A DNA stretch of 64,000 bases from assembly GCF_008001235.1 (NCBI RefSeq), contig NZ_CP040751.1, positions 1 through 64,000 on the forward strand, in the 5' to 3' direction. Positions within the stretch are counted from its first letter, which is position 1. Each line of letters begins with the position of its first letter. This DNA comes from Salidesulfovibrio onnuriiensis (GTDB taxonomy: Bacteria > Desulfobacterota > Desulfovibrionia > Desulfovibrionales > Desulfovibrionaceae). Shown here piece by piece: positions 37,798 to 47,269 of the stretch. The translations under genes and the position numbers were made by a program. The notes beneath the pieces were generated by a model that searched no databases, was not told the origin of the DNA, and saw nothing but the letters and a program-made list of their open reading frames with translations.

Positions 37798-39447
37798 ATG
37801 TCCCATATTTCGACTGCCGTGCGGTCCCTCACCATAGCCGCCTTCGCCGTACTCCTTCTGGCGGCGGCCGCCGCCGCCCAGGATGTGAAGACCTATCTGG
37901 TGCTTCCGTTCGAGTACAGCGGCCCCGCAAAATACCAATACTTTTCCAAGGCTTTCCAGGCCGACCTGAACAATCGCCTGGAATGGGCCGGCCATTTCCT
38001 GCCGGCGCAGGGCATCGACCCCTCGGGGCTCAAGCACCCGACCAACGAGTCGAACGCCATCCAGATGGCCGAATCCCTTGGCGTGGATTACATTGTCTGG
38101 GGTGGCATTTCCATCATCGAGAAAGACTCCACCATCAGCATGAAGGTCCAGGGCAAAAACGGCGACAAGTGGAGCAACAAGGGCCAGATGCCCATGAATG
38201 ACATCTCCCCCTGGCTCAAGGAATCGGCCAGCGCCGTTATGGGCGACGTCTACCAGCGCCCGGGCTACGGCCAGACCGGCGAGCAAAAGCTGGAGGCAAA
38301 GCAGAAATCATCCTCCTCCGGCCCCAAGGGATCCAACTTCCTTTCCGGGGACGGCAGCGACCAGGCCAACAACTACGGAGCCAAGACTCTGAACCCCCAG
38401 TTCCGCTATGAAGGCGGCGTGGACACCCCGGGACGCTGGCGTAGTCAGACTTTCCGGTTCCCGTCCATCAACATGGTGGTGGGGGACGGCGACGGCGACG
38501 GCAAGAATGAAATATTCATCCTGGAAAAGCACAAATTGCACGCCTTCCGTTATGAGGAAGGGAAACTCGCCCCGCTCAAGACCTATGAACTTTCCAAGAC
38601 CTATCTGGCATTTCGCCTTTCCCTCATCGACGTCGACCGGGACGGCACTGATGAATTGGTTCTCTCCGGTTTCAAGGACGATCTGCCCCTGTCCTATATA
38701 TTTTCCTTCAAGGGAGGGGGATTCTCCATTGTGGCCGACAGGGTGCGTCTGTTCCTCGGGGTGCTGAATCTCCCGCCGACCTTCCGCCCCGTGCTCGTAT
38801 GCCAGAAAAAGGGCTACCGCGATTTCTTCGACAAATACATGTACGAGGCGATCTACAGCAACGGCGAGGTGAAAGCGGGCAGCAGGATCAACACGGCCCC
38901 CTTCTCCAACATCTTCAATACCTGCTACGTGCCGGATGGGGACTCCTACAAGATTGCCGTGCTCAACGAATTCCGAAGGCTGCTCACCTTTGCCTCCACC
39001 CTGGAGCGGCAGGCCGAAACCCAGGAAAGCTACAACACCTCCTCGGTGGTCGTTTCCTATGAGGACATTCCCCTCGGCATGAGCACCTCCCCCACCAAAG
39101 GGCTGGACTCGTACCTGTACATCCCCATCCGCATGACGGCAGCAAACCTGTCCCAAAAGAACAAATTCGAACTGCTGGTCAACAAGGACATCACCGTGGC
39201 CGGCGCCATCTTCGACCGCTTCCACAAGTTTGCGCAGGGCGAAATCCACGCCCTAGTCTGGGACGGCGTGGGCATGAACCTGGCCTGGAAGACCCGGCGC
39301 ATCAAGGGCACCGTGGTGGACTACTGCGTGGTGGACCTGAACAACGACGGCAAAAAACAGCTCGCGGTCCTGGTCAACACCTACCCGGGCGATCTGGGCT
39401 TCAAATTCCGGAAGACCCTCGTGGTCACCTACGAACTGGACATGTAA
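37798..39447 (+). CDS. Exported FG-GAP/VCBS beta-propeller protein with TolB/CsgG-like N-terminal domain
   Basis: 549-aa exported protein of unknown function. A signal peptide (SLTIAAFAVLLLAAAAAAQ) is followed by a domain starting KTYLVLPFEYSG that resembles TolB/CsgG-type alpha/beta domains (about 30-155), a Ser/Gly-rich linker, then a beta-propeller with calcium-type loops GDGDGDGKNE (about 231), DVDRDGTDE (about 279) and DLNNDGKKQ (about 514). The start follows GGAGGAATAC. It probably acts in the periplasm or outer membrane. It is a single gene followed by a hairpin at 39454-39482. No name can be given. Confidence 0.82.
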   Translation: MSHISTAVRSLTIAAFAVLLLAAAAAAQDVKTYLVLPFEYSGPAKYQYFSKAFQADLNNRLEWAGHFLPAQGIDPSGLKHPTNESNAIQMAESLGVDYIVWGGISIIEKDSTISMKVQGKNGDKWSNKGQMPMNDISPWLKESASAVMGDVYQRPGYGQTGEQKLEAKQKSSSSGPKGSNFLSGDGSDQANNYGAKTLNPQFRYEGGVDTPGRWRSQTFRFPSINMVVGDGDGDGKNEIFILEKHKLHAFRYEEGKLAPLKTYELSKTYLAFRLSLIDVDRDGTDELVLSGFKDDLPLSYIFSFKGGGFSIVADRVRLFLGVLNLPPTFRPVLVCQKKGYRDFFDKYMYEAIYSNGEVKAGSRINTAPFSNIFNTCYVPDGDSYKIAVLNEFRRLLTFASTLERQAETQESYNTSSVVVSYEDIPLGMSTSPTKGLDSYLYIPIRMTAANLSQKNKFELLVNKDITVAGAIFDRFHKFAQGEIHALVWDGVGMNLAWKTRRIKGTVVDYCVVDLNNDGKKQLAVLVNTYPGDLGFKFRKTLVVTYELDM

Positions 39448-39453
39448 GCACAA

Positions 39454-39482
39454 GGCCCGGCCGGGAAAATCCTGGCCGGGCC
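39454..39482 (+). terminator. Hairpin terminator after the FG-GAP protein gene
   Basis: GGCCCGGCCGGGA and TCCTGGCCGGGCC form a stem around AAA (one mismatch), 7 bp after the stop. The T run is poor (ATTCTCC), so efficiency is uncertain. Confidence 0.55.
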
Positions 39483-39584
39483 ATTCTCCCCTCCCCATCG
39501 CTCCCCACTTTTCATAATACATTGATGACCCGGTCCACCGTTTGCGATATGCTTACGGCCTGTGCGGCATCCAAAGGACAAATC

Positions 39585-40481
39585 ATGAACAAGGTGCAAT
39601 TCGTTGAAGTCTCTCCGGCAGAGGCAGGGCAAAAGCTTCTGCAGTTCCTGGAACGCAGGCTGGGCCACAGCGTTCCCAAGACAGCCATCCTGCGCTGGAT
39701 CCGCAAGGGCGAGGTGCGCGTGGACAAGGGCCGCAAAAAGCCCTTTGACCGTCTCGAGGCCGGGCAGACCGTACGAATTCCCCCCTTCCATCAGGACGAA
39801 GCCCGGTCCAAGGAAACCTCCACCCGCCCCCTGGACATTGTCCTGAACAAAAAGGGAATCCTGGCCATCAACAAGCCCTCGGGCCTGCCCTCCCACGGCG
39901 GGGAGGGGCAAAAGGATTCCGTGGCCGCACGGCTGCGGGGCCTGTACGCCGAGGCCGAATTCACCCCTTCCCTGTGCCACAGGCTGGACCGCGACACCTC
40001 GGGGCTGCTCCTGGCCGCCTCCAGCTACGAAAAGCTGCGCGAACTCAACGACCTCTTTGCCTCGGGCAAGGTGGGCAAGGTTTACCTTGCCTGGGTGCAC
40101 CGGCAGTGGAAGGAGCCGGGGACCGTCATCCTGGAAGACTACATGGAAAAGCGCGGAGAAAAGGGCGAGGAAAAGGTCTGCACCGGTTCGGGCAAGCAGG
40201 CACTGGCCGAGGTGGTCTGCCTGGATTCACGCCGAGAACGAAGCCTGCTGGCCGTAAAGCTGATCACGGGCCGCACCCACCAGATCCGCGTGCAGCTGGC
40301 CTCGCGCAAGCATCCCATCATCGGCGACCGGAAGTACGGCAAGAAACGGGACGAGGGCCCGCTCATGCTCCACTGCTATTCCCTGGCCCTGCCCGGCCTG
40401 CAGCTTTCCCTGCCCCCGGATTGGAAGGACAAGTGGCAGGTGGAAAAACACATGCTCAAGTCGGCCGAAAGCCTTGCCTGA
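39585..40481 (+). CDS. RluC/RluD-family 23S rRNA pseudouridine synthase
   Basis: 298-aa enzyme that isomerises specific uridines in rRNA. It has an N-terminal S4 RNA-binding domain (about 10-80) and the catalytic motif HRLDRDTSG (aspartate is the nucleophile), with the later RTHQIRVQL motif. The start at 39585 has AGGA six bases upstream; earlier in-frame ATGs lack one. It fits RluC-like enzymes in length and domain order, but site specificity cannot be read from sequence alone. Confidence 0.9.
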   Translation: MNKVQFVEVSPAEAGQKLLQFLERRLGHSVPKTAILRWIRKGEVRVDKGRKKPFDRLEAGQTVRIPPFHQDEARSKETSTRPLDIVLNKKGILAINKPSGLPSHGGEGQKDSVAARLRGLYAEAEFTPSLCHRLDRDTSGLLLAASSYEKLRELNDLFASGKVGKVYLAWVHRQWKEPGTVILEDYMEKRGEKGEEKVCTGSGKQALAEVVCLDSRRERSLLAVKLITGRTHQIRVQLASRKHPIIGDRKYGKKRDEGPLMLHCYSLALPGLQLSLPPDWKDKWQVEKHMLKSAESLA

Positions 40482-40527
40482 GCACTGTCGTAAGACTCCC
40501 GCAGAGCCCGAATGGGCATAGCCCGCT

Positions 40528-41325
40528 TCAGTGAATGTCGAACCGGAAGGGAACCCTGATCCGGTATTCCACGGCCCGGCCATCCCGCATTGCGGGCCGG
40601 AAGCGCCACTGCTTCAGGGCGGCCACGGCCCTGTCCTCGAACACCCCCTCGGGCTCGGAACGCACAACCTCGATGCAACGTGACCGACCGTCCGCCCCCA
40701 CCAGACAGGAAAGCAGCACCATGCCGCCCACGCCCTTGCGCCGGGCGCGGGCCGGGTACCCGGGGCTGACCTGATGCACGGGCACGGGCAGGCTGTCCAC
40801 GGCTCCGATTCCCGGAAGCTCGCCATCGCCCAGTCCGCCCTTTCCACGGGGAATTCCGTGCCGGCTGCCCTCGGCATCCGTTGCGGACAAACCCTCACGT
40901 CCCCCAGCAGGCGTATTTCTTTCACTGCTTTTGGAACCATTTGTTTTTGCAGAAGAATGATTCTTTTCCGACGATTCTTTTTTTGTCAAAACAACACGAG
41001 AAGGGGCAGACGCGTGTGTCGCGGCATTCCGTGGCGGGGCGGATTTTTGGGGAGCTGTCCGACGGGGTTGCGCCGTATCGATACGTCCGGATTCCGCGCG
41101 CACGGCTGCGGGCAGCCCGGAGCCGCCCAGGCCGGGAGCGCCCCAAAGGGTCACGGAATAGGAGCTCCAGCGCGTGGAGAGATCCACGGTCCCGGCACCG
41201 GCCATGACCACGGCCACCAGCAGGCAATGGGCCGCCAGCGAGCACAGCACGCAGGCATGGAAAACCCAGCGTCCGGTCCCCTTCGGCATTGACAGATTCC
41301 GTATCGTACGGCTAAGCATTCGCAT
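40528..41325 (-). CDS. tonB: TonB energy-transducing protein
   Basis: 265-aa TonB. Order: an N-terminal membrane helix (about 18-42), a Ser/Thr/Lys-rich periplasmic linker instead of the classic Pro-rich one, and a C-terminal TonB domain with QVSPGYPARARRKGVGG, RSEPEGVFEDRAVAALKQWRF and RIRVPFRFDI. It lies divergent from the BtuB-like receptor, and probably passes proton-motive energy to it. ExbB/ExbD are not in the window. The start at 41325 has a weak GAG upstream; 41289 is the alternative. Confidence 0.88.
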   Translation of the reverse strand: MRMLSRTIRNLSMPKGTGRWVFHACVLCSLAAHCLLVAVVMAGAGTVDLSTRWSSYSVTLWGAPGLGGSGLPAAVRAESGRIDTAQPRRTAPQKSAPPRNAATHASAPSRVVLTKKESSEKNHSSAKTNGSKSSERNTPAGGREGLSATDAEGSRHGIPRGKGGLGDGELPGIGAVDSLPVPVHQVSPGYPARARRKGVGGMVLLSCLVGADGRSRCIEVVRSEPEGVFEDRAVAALKQWRFRPAMRDGRAVEYRIRVPFRFDIH

Positions 41326-41371
41326 TCATTCGGCTCTAATGCGCTCAAGCATGGGATGTCAAATGATGCAA

Positions 41372-41535
41372 TGTGATCCTTCGGGTCCCTGCGTGCAGGG
41401 ATAATTGGGAAGTCCGGTGAAAAACCGGCGCTGGCCCGCAACCGTGAGAGGGGACGAAAACCGCAGCAGCCACTGGGCAACCGGGAAGGCGCGGCAAGTA
41501 GCATGATCCTCGAGCCGGGAGACCAGCCTGAAGGA
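41372..41535 (+). ncRNA. Cobalamin (AdoCbl-type) riboswitch
   Basis: The leader of the BtuB-like gene carries the conserved cobalamin riboswitch elements in order: GGGAAGTCCGGTG, the core GCCCGCAACCGTGA, GCCACTGG, and the B12-box region GCCGGGAGACCAGCCTG near 41510-41530. It should lower expression of the downstream uptake genes when cobalamin is plentiful. Boundaries are approximate. Confidence 0.92.
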
Positions 41536-41658
41536 AATGGTTCACGGCTTCGAGGCAAAGCCGGTGGATGGACGGCGCTCGTTCGCCGTCGCGTTTCTTT
41601 CCGAAACCGCCACCTCTCGAAGCCTCCTCTTCCACTGCACGAAGACGGAGGTTCTTTC

Positions 41659-43605
41659 ATGCGTGCTGTTTTACTGGTTCTTTTCCTGACTCTTTTCCTG
41701 CCTGCGGCTGCCCTCTGCGCGGGCAACGATCCGGACGGGGTGGAACTGCCCGAATATGTAGTCACGGCAACCGCCACTCCGGCCCCCACCCGGGACGTGC
41801 CGGTCAAGGTCCAGGTCATCACTTCCGAGGACATGGAGCGCTCGGGCGCCACCGACATTTCCGACGTGCTGGCCCGCTACGTGCCGGGACACTTCCACAA
41901 GTACGGCGAAGACTATTCCACCATGGGCCTGCGCGGCTTCCGCACCAACGCCTTCGGCTCGGACATGAAAAGCCGCACCCTGGTGCTCATCGACGGCATG
42001 CGCGCGGGCACGGGCCGCATCAACGTGCTCTCCCTGGACAATGTGGAGCGCATCGAAGTGGTCAAGGGTCCGGGCTCGGTCATCTACGGGGGCTCGGCCA
42101 TGGGCGGGGTGGTCAACATCATCACCCGCAAGGGCCGGGGCGACATCTCGGGCAAGATCGGCGCGGAATACGGCACTCGGGATCACTACCGGCTGCACGG
42201 CCAGGCCGAGGGCGCAAAGGATGACGACCTGCTCGGCTTCAGCGTGGGCGCGCACATCGAATCCCAGAACGACTTCATGGACGGCCACGGAAACACCATC
42301 GAAAACTCGGACATGACCGACGCCGGGGTGTCGGCCAGCCTGAGCCTGCGGCCCTCCCCGGGCCAGGAGGGCAACCTGGTGGCCATGCTGGACAGGTCCC
42401 GCAAGGGCAGCCCCGGAGCCCGCACCATGCCCAGCTCCACGGACGAAAGCGAAAACACCTATGCTCGCCTTGCCCTGGATTACGGCCAAAAGGCGGGGCC
42501 CGACACCTGGGGCTGGAAGGCCAGCGCCTACGCCGTGGACTACGAATGGAACTGGAACCGGGGAGAAACCGTCAACGACACCTTCACGGGCGGGGCCAAG
42601 GGACTGCTGGACATCCCCACCGGCGAGTTCGGCATGCTCACCACCGGAGTCGAATACGGACGCATCACCGAAGACCAGGAAGGCACGGTATACAACCCCA
42701 ACACCCGCTACGACACCTATGCGGGCCTGGCCGAGCAAAAGCTGGAACTGGGCGACTTCACCCTGTACCTGGGCGGCCGCTATGACTACTACCGCCTGAG
42801 CATGAGTGCTGCGCCGTCGGTCAGCGTCACCGACGCCGACACCCGCAGCTTCTCGCACCTGAGCTGGCGCGGGGGCGCGGTCTACGACGCCACGGACTGG
42901 CTGGCCCTGCGCGCCGCCGTGGGCACGGGATTCCGCGCACCGGCCGCCAACGAGCTGGCCGGGACCTACACGGCCTCGGGCATGACCTTCACGGGCAACC
43001 CGGACCTCAAGGCCGAGACCTCCACCACCTATGAAACGGGCGCGGACCTCTACTTCGACAACATCAATGCCGGAGTGACCCTGTTCTACACCCGCAGCGA
43101 CGACACCATCGTCTCCACCGGTTCCTGGCCCAACTACTCCTACGACAACATCGACGGAATGGACCTGATGGGCCTGGAGGGCACGATCAACGCCAAGTAC
43201 GAAACCAGCCTGCTGGACACGTCCCTGCTCTTCAAGCCCTACCTGAACTGGACCTCGTACCTGCACCGCAAGAACCGGGACGAGGACAGCGTGCGCGACA
43301 ACGGCACGGACATCCCCCTGTACGTTTCCGACGTGAGCGCCACGGCGGGCCTGTCCACCTACCTCGGCAAGCGCTGGATCCACGACCTGTCCATGACCTA
43401 CACGGGGGACCAGAAGGTCAGCTACGGCAACGGCACCCACAAGGACGGCTTCTTTGTCTGGGCCACCCGCCTGACCTTCAAGCCCACGGAGCGCGTTTCC
43501 ACCTATCTGAACGTGGAAAACCTGTTTGACCACTCCTATTCCTACGTGGATAACTACCCCATGCCTGGACGAAGCATCCAAGTGGGCATGGAATACAGCT
43601 TCTAA
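41659..43605 (+). CDS. btuB: BtuB-like TonB-dependent outer-membrane cobamide receptor
   Basis: 648-aa outer-membrane receptor. Signal peptide, a TonB-box region (PEYVVTATATP), a plug domain (LVLIDGMRAGTG, GSVIYGGSAMGGVVNII), then a 22-strand-type beta-barrel ending in a C-terminal phenylalanine (MEYSF), which is recognised by the BAM complex. The cobalamin riboswitch upstream and the CbiZ and BtuF genes downstream identify the ligand class as corrinoids. The ATG at 41659 follows GGAGG. Confidence 0.9.
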   Translation: MRAVLLVLFLTLFLPAAALCAGNDPDGVELPEYVVTATATPAPTRDVPVKVQVITSEDMERSGATDISDVLARYVPGHFHKYGEDYSTMGLRGFRTNAFGSDMKSRTLVLIDGMRAGTGRINVLSLDNVERIEVVKGPGSVIYGGSAMGGVVNIITRKGRGDISGKIGAEYGTRDHYRLHGQAEGAKDDDLLGFSVGAHIESQNDFMDGHGNTIENSDMTDAGVSASLSLRPSPGQEGNLVAMLDRSRKGSPGARTMPSSTDESENTYARLALDYGQKAGPDTWGWKASAYAVDYEWNWNRGETVNDTFTGGAKGLLDIPTGEFGMLTTGVEYGRITEDQEGTVYNPNTRYDTYAGLAEQKLELGDFTLYLGGRYDYYRLSMSAAPSVSVTDADTRSFSHLSWRGGAVYDATDWLALRAAVGTGFRAPAANELAGTYTASGMTFTGNPDLKAETSTTYETGADLYFDNINAGVTLFYTRSDDTIVSTGSWPNYSYDNIDGMDLMGLEGTINAKYETSLLDTSLLFKPYLNWTSYLHRKNRDEDSVRDNGTDIPLYVSDVSATAGLSTYLGKRWIHDLSMTYTGDQKVSYGNGTHKDGFFVWATRLTFKPTERVSTYLNVENLFDHSYSYVDNYPMPGRSIQVGMEYSF

Positions 43606-43645
43606 ATACAGACAGGGCCCCGGCAACGGGGCCCGCATCAAACCC

Positions 43646-44311
43646 ATGACGCACCGCATCGAACACACCGCCGACCATGTGCACGTCGCCCTGGACCGGC
43701 CCAGGCGCATCCTGAGCAGCGCCGTGCTCGGCGGCGGCTTCACGCGCGCCTCCCACATCCTCAACCTGCGGGTGGAGGAAAACTTTCTCGGGGAAAAGGA
43801 TTTCGAGAATCCGGAGCACGCCCTGGCCCGCTACGCCCAAAACCAGGGCTGGAGCGGCGCGGTGGTGGGGCTCATGACTGCGGCCTCCATGGACTCGTTC
43901 CGGGCCTGCACCCACGAGGAACAGGGCATTTCGGTCACGGCGCTGACCACCTCGGGCCTGTCCAATGCGCGCTGCGCCGGCGACCCGGCCGACTGCCACG
44001 GCCTCCTGCCCCCGCCCGGCACCATCAACACCGTGCTGCTCACCAACGTGGCGCTCACGGATGCGGCCATGGTGGAGGCGCTGCTGGTGGCCACCGAGGC
44101 CAAGAGCGCGGTGCTGCGCGATATGGGAATCCAGAGCAGGGCATCCAGCGCCATCGCCACGGGCACGGGCACGGACGCCCTGGTGCTGGTCAGCGGCGAA
44201 GGACCGCCCTCGGCCCGGTTCTGCGGCAAGCACGTGCTGCCCGGCCAGCTCGTGGCCACCACGGTCATGCAATCCCTCAAGGAGTCCCTGCAATGGTATT
44301 GCGCGCACTAA
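43646..44311 (+). CDS. cbiZ: Adenosylcobinamide amidohydrolase CbiZ
   Basis: 221-aa cytoplasmic enzyme that strips the aminopropanol side chain from adenosylcobinamide or pseudocobalamins so that the corrinoid can be rebuilt with another lower ligand. Family segments are visible: LSSAVLGGGF near the start, TTSGLSNARCAGD, and IATGTGTDALVL. It lies 40 bp after btuB and overlaps btuF by 19 bp, so it is co-expressed with uptake. No strong ribosome binding site is seen at 43646. Confidence 0.87.
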   Translation: MTHRIEHTADHVHVALDRPRRILSSAVLGGGFTRASHILNLRVEENFLGEKDFENPEHALARYAQNQGWSGAVVGLMTAASMDSFRACTHEEQGISVTALTTSGLSNARCAGDPADCHGLLPPPGTINTVLLTNVALTDAAMVEALLVATEAKSAVLRDMGIQSRASSAIATGTGTDALVLVSGEGPPSARFCGKHVLPGQLVATTVMQSLKESLQWYCAH

Positions 44312-45099
44312 GGGCACTGGCCCTGGCCGCCCTGCTGCTTGCGGCGGCGCTTCCCTGCCGGGCCGGGCAGAAACGCTATGTTTCCCTGGCTCCGAGCATC
44401 ACGGAAACGGCCTATGCCCTGGGCATGGGACGCCTGCTGGCCGGGACCCCGGAATTCAGCAACCATCCGCCCGAAGCCCTGGAACTGCCCAGGGTGGGGT
44501 CCTACTTCAACCCCAACCTGGAAAAGATCCTGGCCCTGAAGCCGGACGGCTGCCTGGCCCTGAAGGACTCCACTCCTCCGGCCACCCTTGAGCGCCTGCG
44601 CGCCCTGGGCATCGATGTGTTCCTGTTCCGGGGCCAGACCATGGAGGAGCTGGCCCGCTCGTTCCGGGAGCTGGGGGAATTCATGGGCGCACCGGAACAG
44701 GGACGGCGGGCCTCGGCCCGGTTCCTCGAGCGTATCGATGCGGTCCGCGCACGGACCGAGGGTCGGCCCAGGCCCCGTGTCCTGTGCATGGTGCAGAGCT
44801 CCCCCATGATCATCGCCGGGAAGAACACCTTCATCGGCCACGCCATCCGCGCGGCGGGCGGCGAACCCGTGGCCCCGGGCTCCACCCAGTGGACGCACAT
44901 AAGCCTGGAGCAGGCCGCGGGCCTCAGGCCCGACATCATCCTGGCCCTGGATCACGGCCGAATGCCGAAGAAAAACCTGAAAACCGCCCTGCCCCGAAAT
45001 ACCCGAATCTTCAGGGTGGACCCCGACCTGCTGGGGAGGCCCTCCCCCAAGCTGGCCGACGCCGTGGTTTTCCTTGCAAATCTCTTTCATCCCTATTAA
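44293..45099 (+). CDS. btuF: Periplasmic corrinoid-binding protein (BtuF-like)
   Basis: 268-aa class III periplasmic binding protein. Signal peptide, then RYVSLAPSITETAYALG, the characteristic opening of BtuF/FecB-type proteins, and VGSYFNPNLEKILALKPD. The overlap with cbiZ and the shared riboswitch point to corrinoid rather than siderophore. The BtuC permease and BtuD ATPase that should work with it are not adjacent. The start overlaps the cbiZ end. Confidence 0.85.
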   Translation: MVLRALRALALAALLLAAALPCRAGQKRYVSLAPSITETAYALGMGRLLAGTPEFSNHPPEALELPRVGSYFNPNLEKILALKPDGCLALKDSTPPATLERLRALGIDVFLFRGQTMEELARSFRELGEFMGAPEQGRRASARFLERIDAVRARTEGRPRPRVLCMVQSSPMIIAGKNTFIGHAIRAAGGEPVAPGSTQWTHISLEQAAGLRPDIILALDHGRMPKKNLKTALPRNTRIFRVDPDLLGRPSPKLADAVVFLANLFHPY

Positions 45100-45195
45100 T
45101 TACCGTCTCCACAACCCTGTCACTTTCACCCCCTTGCTTCTCTCCTGCATTTGGGGATATATTAGAGAAACTCTAGAAATTATCGTGGAGGCCCC

Positions 45196-45750
45196 ATGCG
45201 ACTTCTCCTGATTCCGGTCGTGGTCATCGCCCTGTGCGCGTCCATGTCCATGATGCAGGGTTGCACCGTCTACAAGGCGGCAGTGGATGAGCGCAACATC
45301 GGCACCATTGCCGATGACGAATCCATCACCCTGACCATCAAGAAAGATTTCCTGGCCGACGACCTGATCAAGTACCTGGACTACGACGTGGCCAGCTACG
45401 AAGGCCGCGTCTACCTCATGGGCGAATACGAAAGCCAGGCCCAGGTGAACCGGGCCATCAGCCTGGCCAAGAAGGTGGACGGCGTCCGCTCCGTGACCAC
45501 CTACCTGCTGCCCAAGCGGGAAAACGACACCTGCGGCACCACCGACAACCTGGAGCTTTACGCCCGGGTGAACCAGAAGCTCATCGAAGACAAGGAGATC
45601 TGGTCCACCAACGTGGACGTCTACACCGTGCAGTGCAACGTGGTCCTGGTGGGCATCGTGGGTTCGGCCACGGAACGCAACCGGGCCATTGCGCACGCCA
45701 GGAGCGTTCCCGGCGTGCGCAGCGTCAAGTCCTACCTTAAGGTCAAGTAG
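45196..45750 (+). CDS. BON-domain lipoprotein (OsmY/DolP-like)
   Basis: 184-aa lipoprotein. The lipobox MMQGC (Cys at about 23) marks lipid attachment. Two BON domains follow: DDLIKYLDYDVASYEGRVYL with VDGVRSVTTYL, and VNQKLIEDKEIWSTNVDV with VPGVRSVKSYL. BON proteins such as DolP act at the outer membrane, probably binding anionic lipids and guarding envelope integrity. It has GTGGAGG upstream of the start and is followed after 12 bp by an NlpC/P60 lipoprotein, a likely two-gene envelope operon. Confidence 0.85.
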   Translation: MRLLLIPVVVIALCASMSMMQGCTVYKAAVDERNIGTIADDESITLTIKKDFLADDLIKYLDYDVASYEGRVYLMGEYESQAQVNRAISLAKKVDGVRSVTTYLLPKRENDTCGTTDNLELYARVNQKLIEDKEIWSTNVDVYTVQCNVVLVGIVGSATERNRAIAHARSVPGVRSVKSYLKVK

Positions 45751-45762
45751 CCGGAGCGAAAA

Positions 45763-46290
45763 ATGAACTCTTCGAGGGCCGTTTCCTTTCGCCAGCCAGT
45801 GCGGATCGTTGCGGCCCTTTTTCTTTTGTGCAGCCTGGCGGCCTGCTCCTCCATGAACAGCTACCTCCCGGACATGGGAGGGGAATCCCCGGACCGCCAG
45901 ACCTACCGCAAGCCCACCGCCAAAGAGGCGGGCGTCATCAAGACGGCCCGGTCCGTGAAGGGCAGACGCTACAAATGGGGCGGCGACTCCCCCGCCAAGG
46001 GATTCGACTGTTCGGGCCTCATCTTCTGGGTCTACCGAAGCCACGGCATTCCCGTGCCGCGCGTCTCCTGGGAGCAGTACAGGGCCGGACGCTTCGTGGA
46101 AAAGGGAGACATCCGCCCCGGCGACATCGTCTTCTACAAGGTGCAGACCGGCAAGAGCATCCATGTGGGGATCGTCACGGAAAAGGGCACCTTCATCCAC
46201 AGCCCGCGTTCGGGCAAGGGCGTCACCGAATCGGACATGAACAATCCCTTCTGGCGGGAACATTACGTGGGGGCGAGACGGCTGCTATAA
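45763..46290 (+). CDS. NlpC/P60-family peptidoglycan hydrolase, lipoprotein
   Basis: 175-aa outer-membrane lipoprotein of the MepS/Spr type that cleaves peptide cross-links in murein. Lipobox LAAC (Cys at about 28). The catalytic cysteine is in GFDCSGLIFW (about 83) and the histidine in SIHVGIV (about 131), with a third polar residue in FIHSPRSG. Normal length for a minimal single-domain member. It is co-transcribed with the BON lipoprotein. Confidence 0.9.
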   Translation: MNSSRAVSFRQPVRIVAALFLLCSLAACSSMNSYLPDMGGESPDRQTYRKPTAKEAGVIKTARSVKGRRYKWGGDSPAKGFDCSGLIFWVYRSHGIPVPRVSWEQYRAGRFVEKGDIRPGDIVFYKVQTGKSIHVGIVTEKGTFIHSPRSGKGVTESDMNNPFWREHYVGARRLL

Positions 46291-46330
46291 TCCACTGGGT
46301 AAAAGCGAACTTTTCGTGTACAAGGCCCCC

Positions 46331-47269
46331 ATGGATATCCACTGGCTGGTTCAGGAATGTCGCGACCCCGTGACGCTGCAGAGACTGTTCTATTTTGAAC
46401 GGTACTCCTGGCTGGCCCTTTCCCACGACATGGCCGCCGTCATCTCCACGGACGGCATGTTCGAGGACCTGAACACCCACTGGGAAATGGTCACCGGCCA
46501 CAGCCGCGAGGCCATGCAGCAGTCCTATCTCATCGAATACATCCACTTCGACGACCGGGAAAAGACACTGGCCGAGCTGCAGGCCCTGATCACCTCGGAC
46601 ATCGCCTCCACATCCACCACCTTCCGCTTCCGGTGCAAGGACGGCGAGCACCGCAGCCTGCACTTCAACGTCATCTATTCGCCCGACCACGAGGCCTATT
46701 TCTGCGTGGCCCGCGACATCGGAAAAGAAGCCGACGCGGACAAGCTGGCCTACAAGGACGCGCTCACCGGCCTGCCCAACAGGCTGGCCCTGGACAAAGA
46801 CCTGCCCGAGATCCTGGGCCGGGCCAAGGACGTCGGAACGGGGGTAGCCGCCATGTTCATCGATCTGGACGGCTTCAAGGAAGTGAACGACACCCTGGGG
46901 CACAAGGCCGGGGACAGCCTGCTCATGCGGGCGGCCCAGCGCATGCGGCAGTGCGTGGGCGACGGGGGATTGGTCTACCGCCTGGCCGGGGACGAATTCA
47001 TCATCCTCGCTCCCCGCAGCGGGGAAAGAACCCGGGCCTCGGACCTGGCCGCCCTGCTCCTGAAGGAGCTGAGCGCCCCCTACCGGATCGAGGAGGACAC
47101 GGTCCAGGCCTCCGCCAGCATCGGTCTGGCCCTCTTCCCGCAGGACGCGGGCATTCCCGTGGCCCTGCTCGACTGCGCGGACAAGGCCATGTACCACGTC
47201 AAGCGCCACGGCAAGAGCAACTTCACTTTTTTCGGGGCGGCCTTCGCGCCTACTTGTACTTGCCCATGA
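46331..47269 (+). CDS. PAS-GGDEF diguanylate cyclase
   Basis: 312-aa cytoplasmic protein without membrane segments. A PAS domain (about 25-135, with DMAAVISTDGMFEDLN) precedes a GGDEF domain with YKDALTGLPNR and active-site AGDEF (about residue 220), a functional variant of GGDEF. It should make c-di-GMP from GTP in response to an unknown PAS signal. The start at 46331 (MDIHW) is preferred over a GTG at 46316. Its 3' end overlaps the convergent solute-binding protein gene by 20 bp. Confidence 0.87.
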   Translation: MDIHWLVQECRDPVTLQRLFYFERYSWLALSHDMAAVISTDGMFEDLNTHWEMVTGHSREAMQQSYLIEYIHFDDREKTLAELQALITSDIASTSTTFRFRCKDGEHRSLHFNVIYSPDHEAYFCVARDIGKEADADKLAYKDALTGLPNRLALDKDLPEILGRAKDVGTGVAAMFIDLDGFKEVNDTLGHKAGDSLLMRAAQRMRQCVGDGGLVYRLAGDEFIILAPRSGERTRASDLAALLLKELSAPYRIEEDTVQASASIGLALFPQDAGIPVALLDCADKAMYHVKRHGKSNFTFFGAAFAPTCTCP

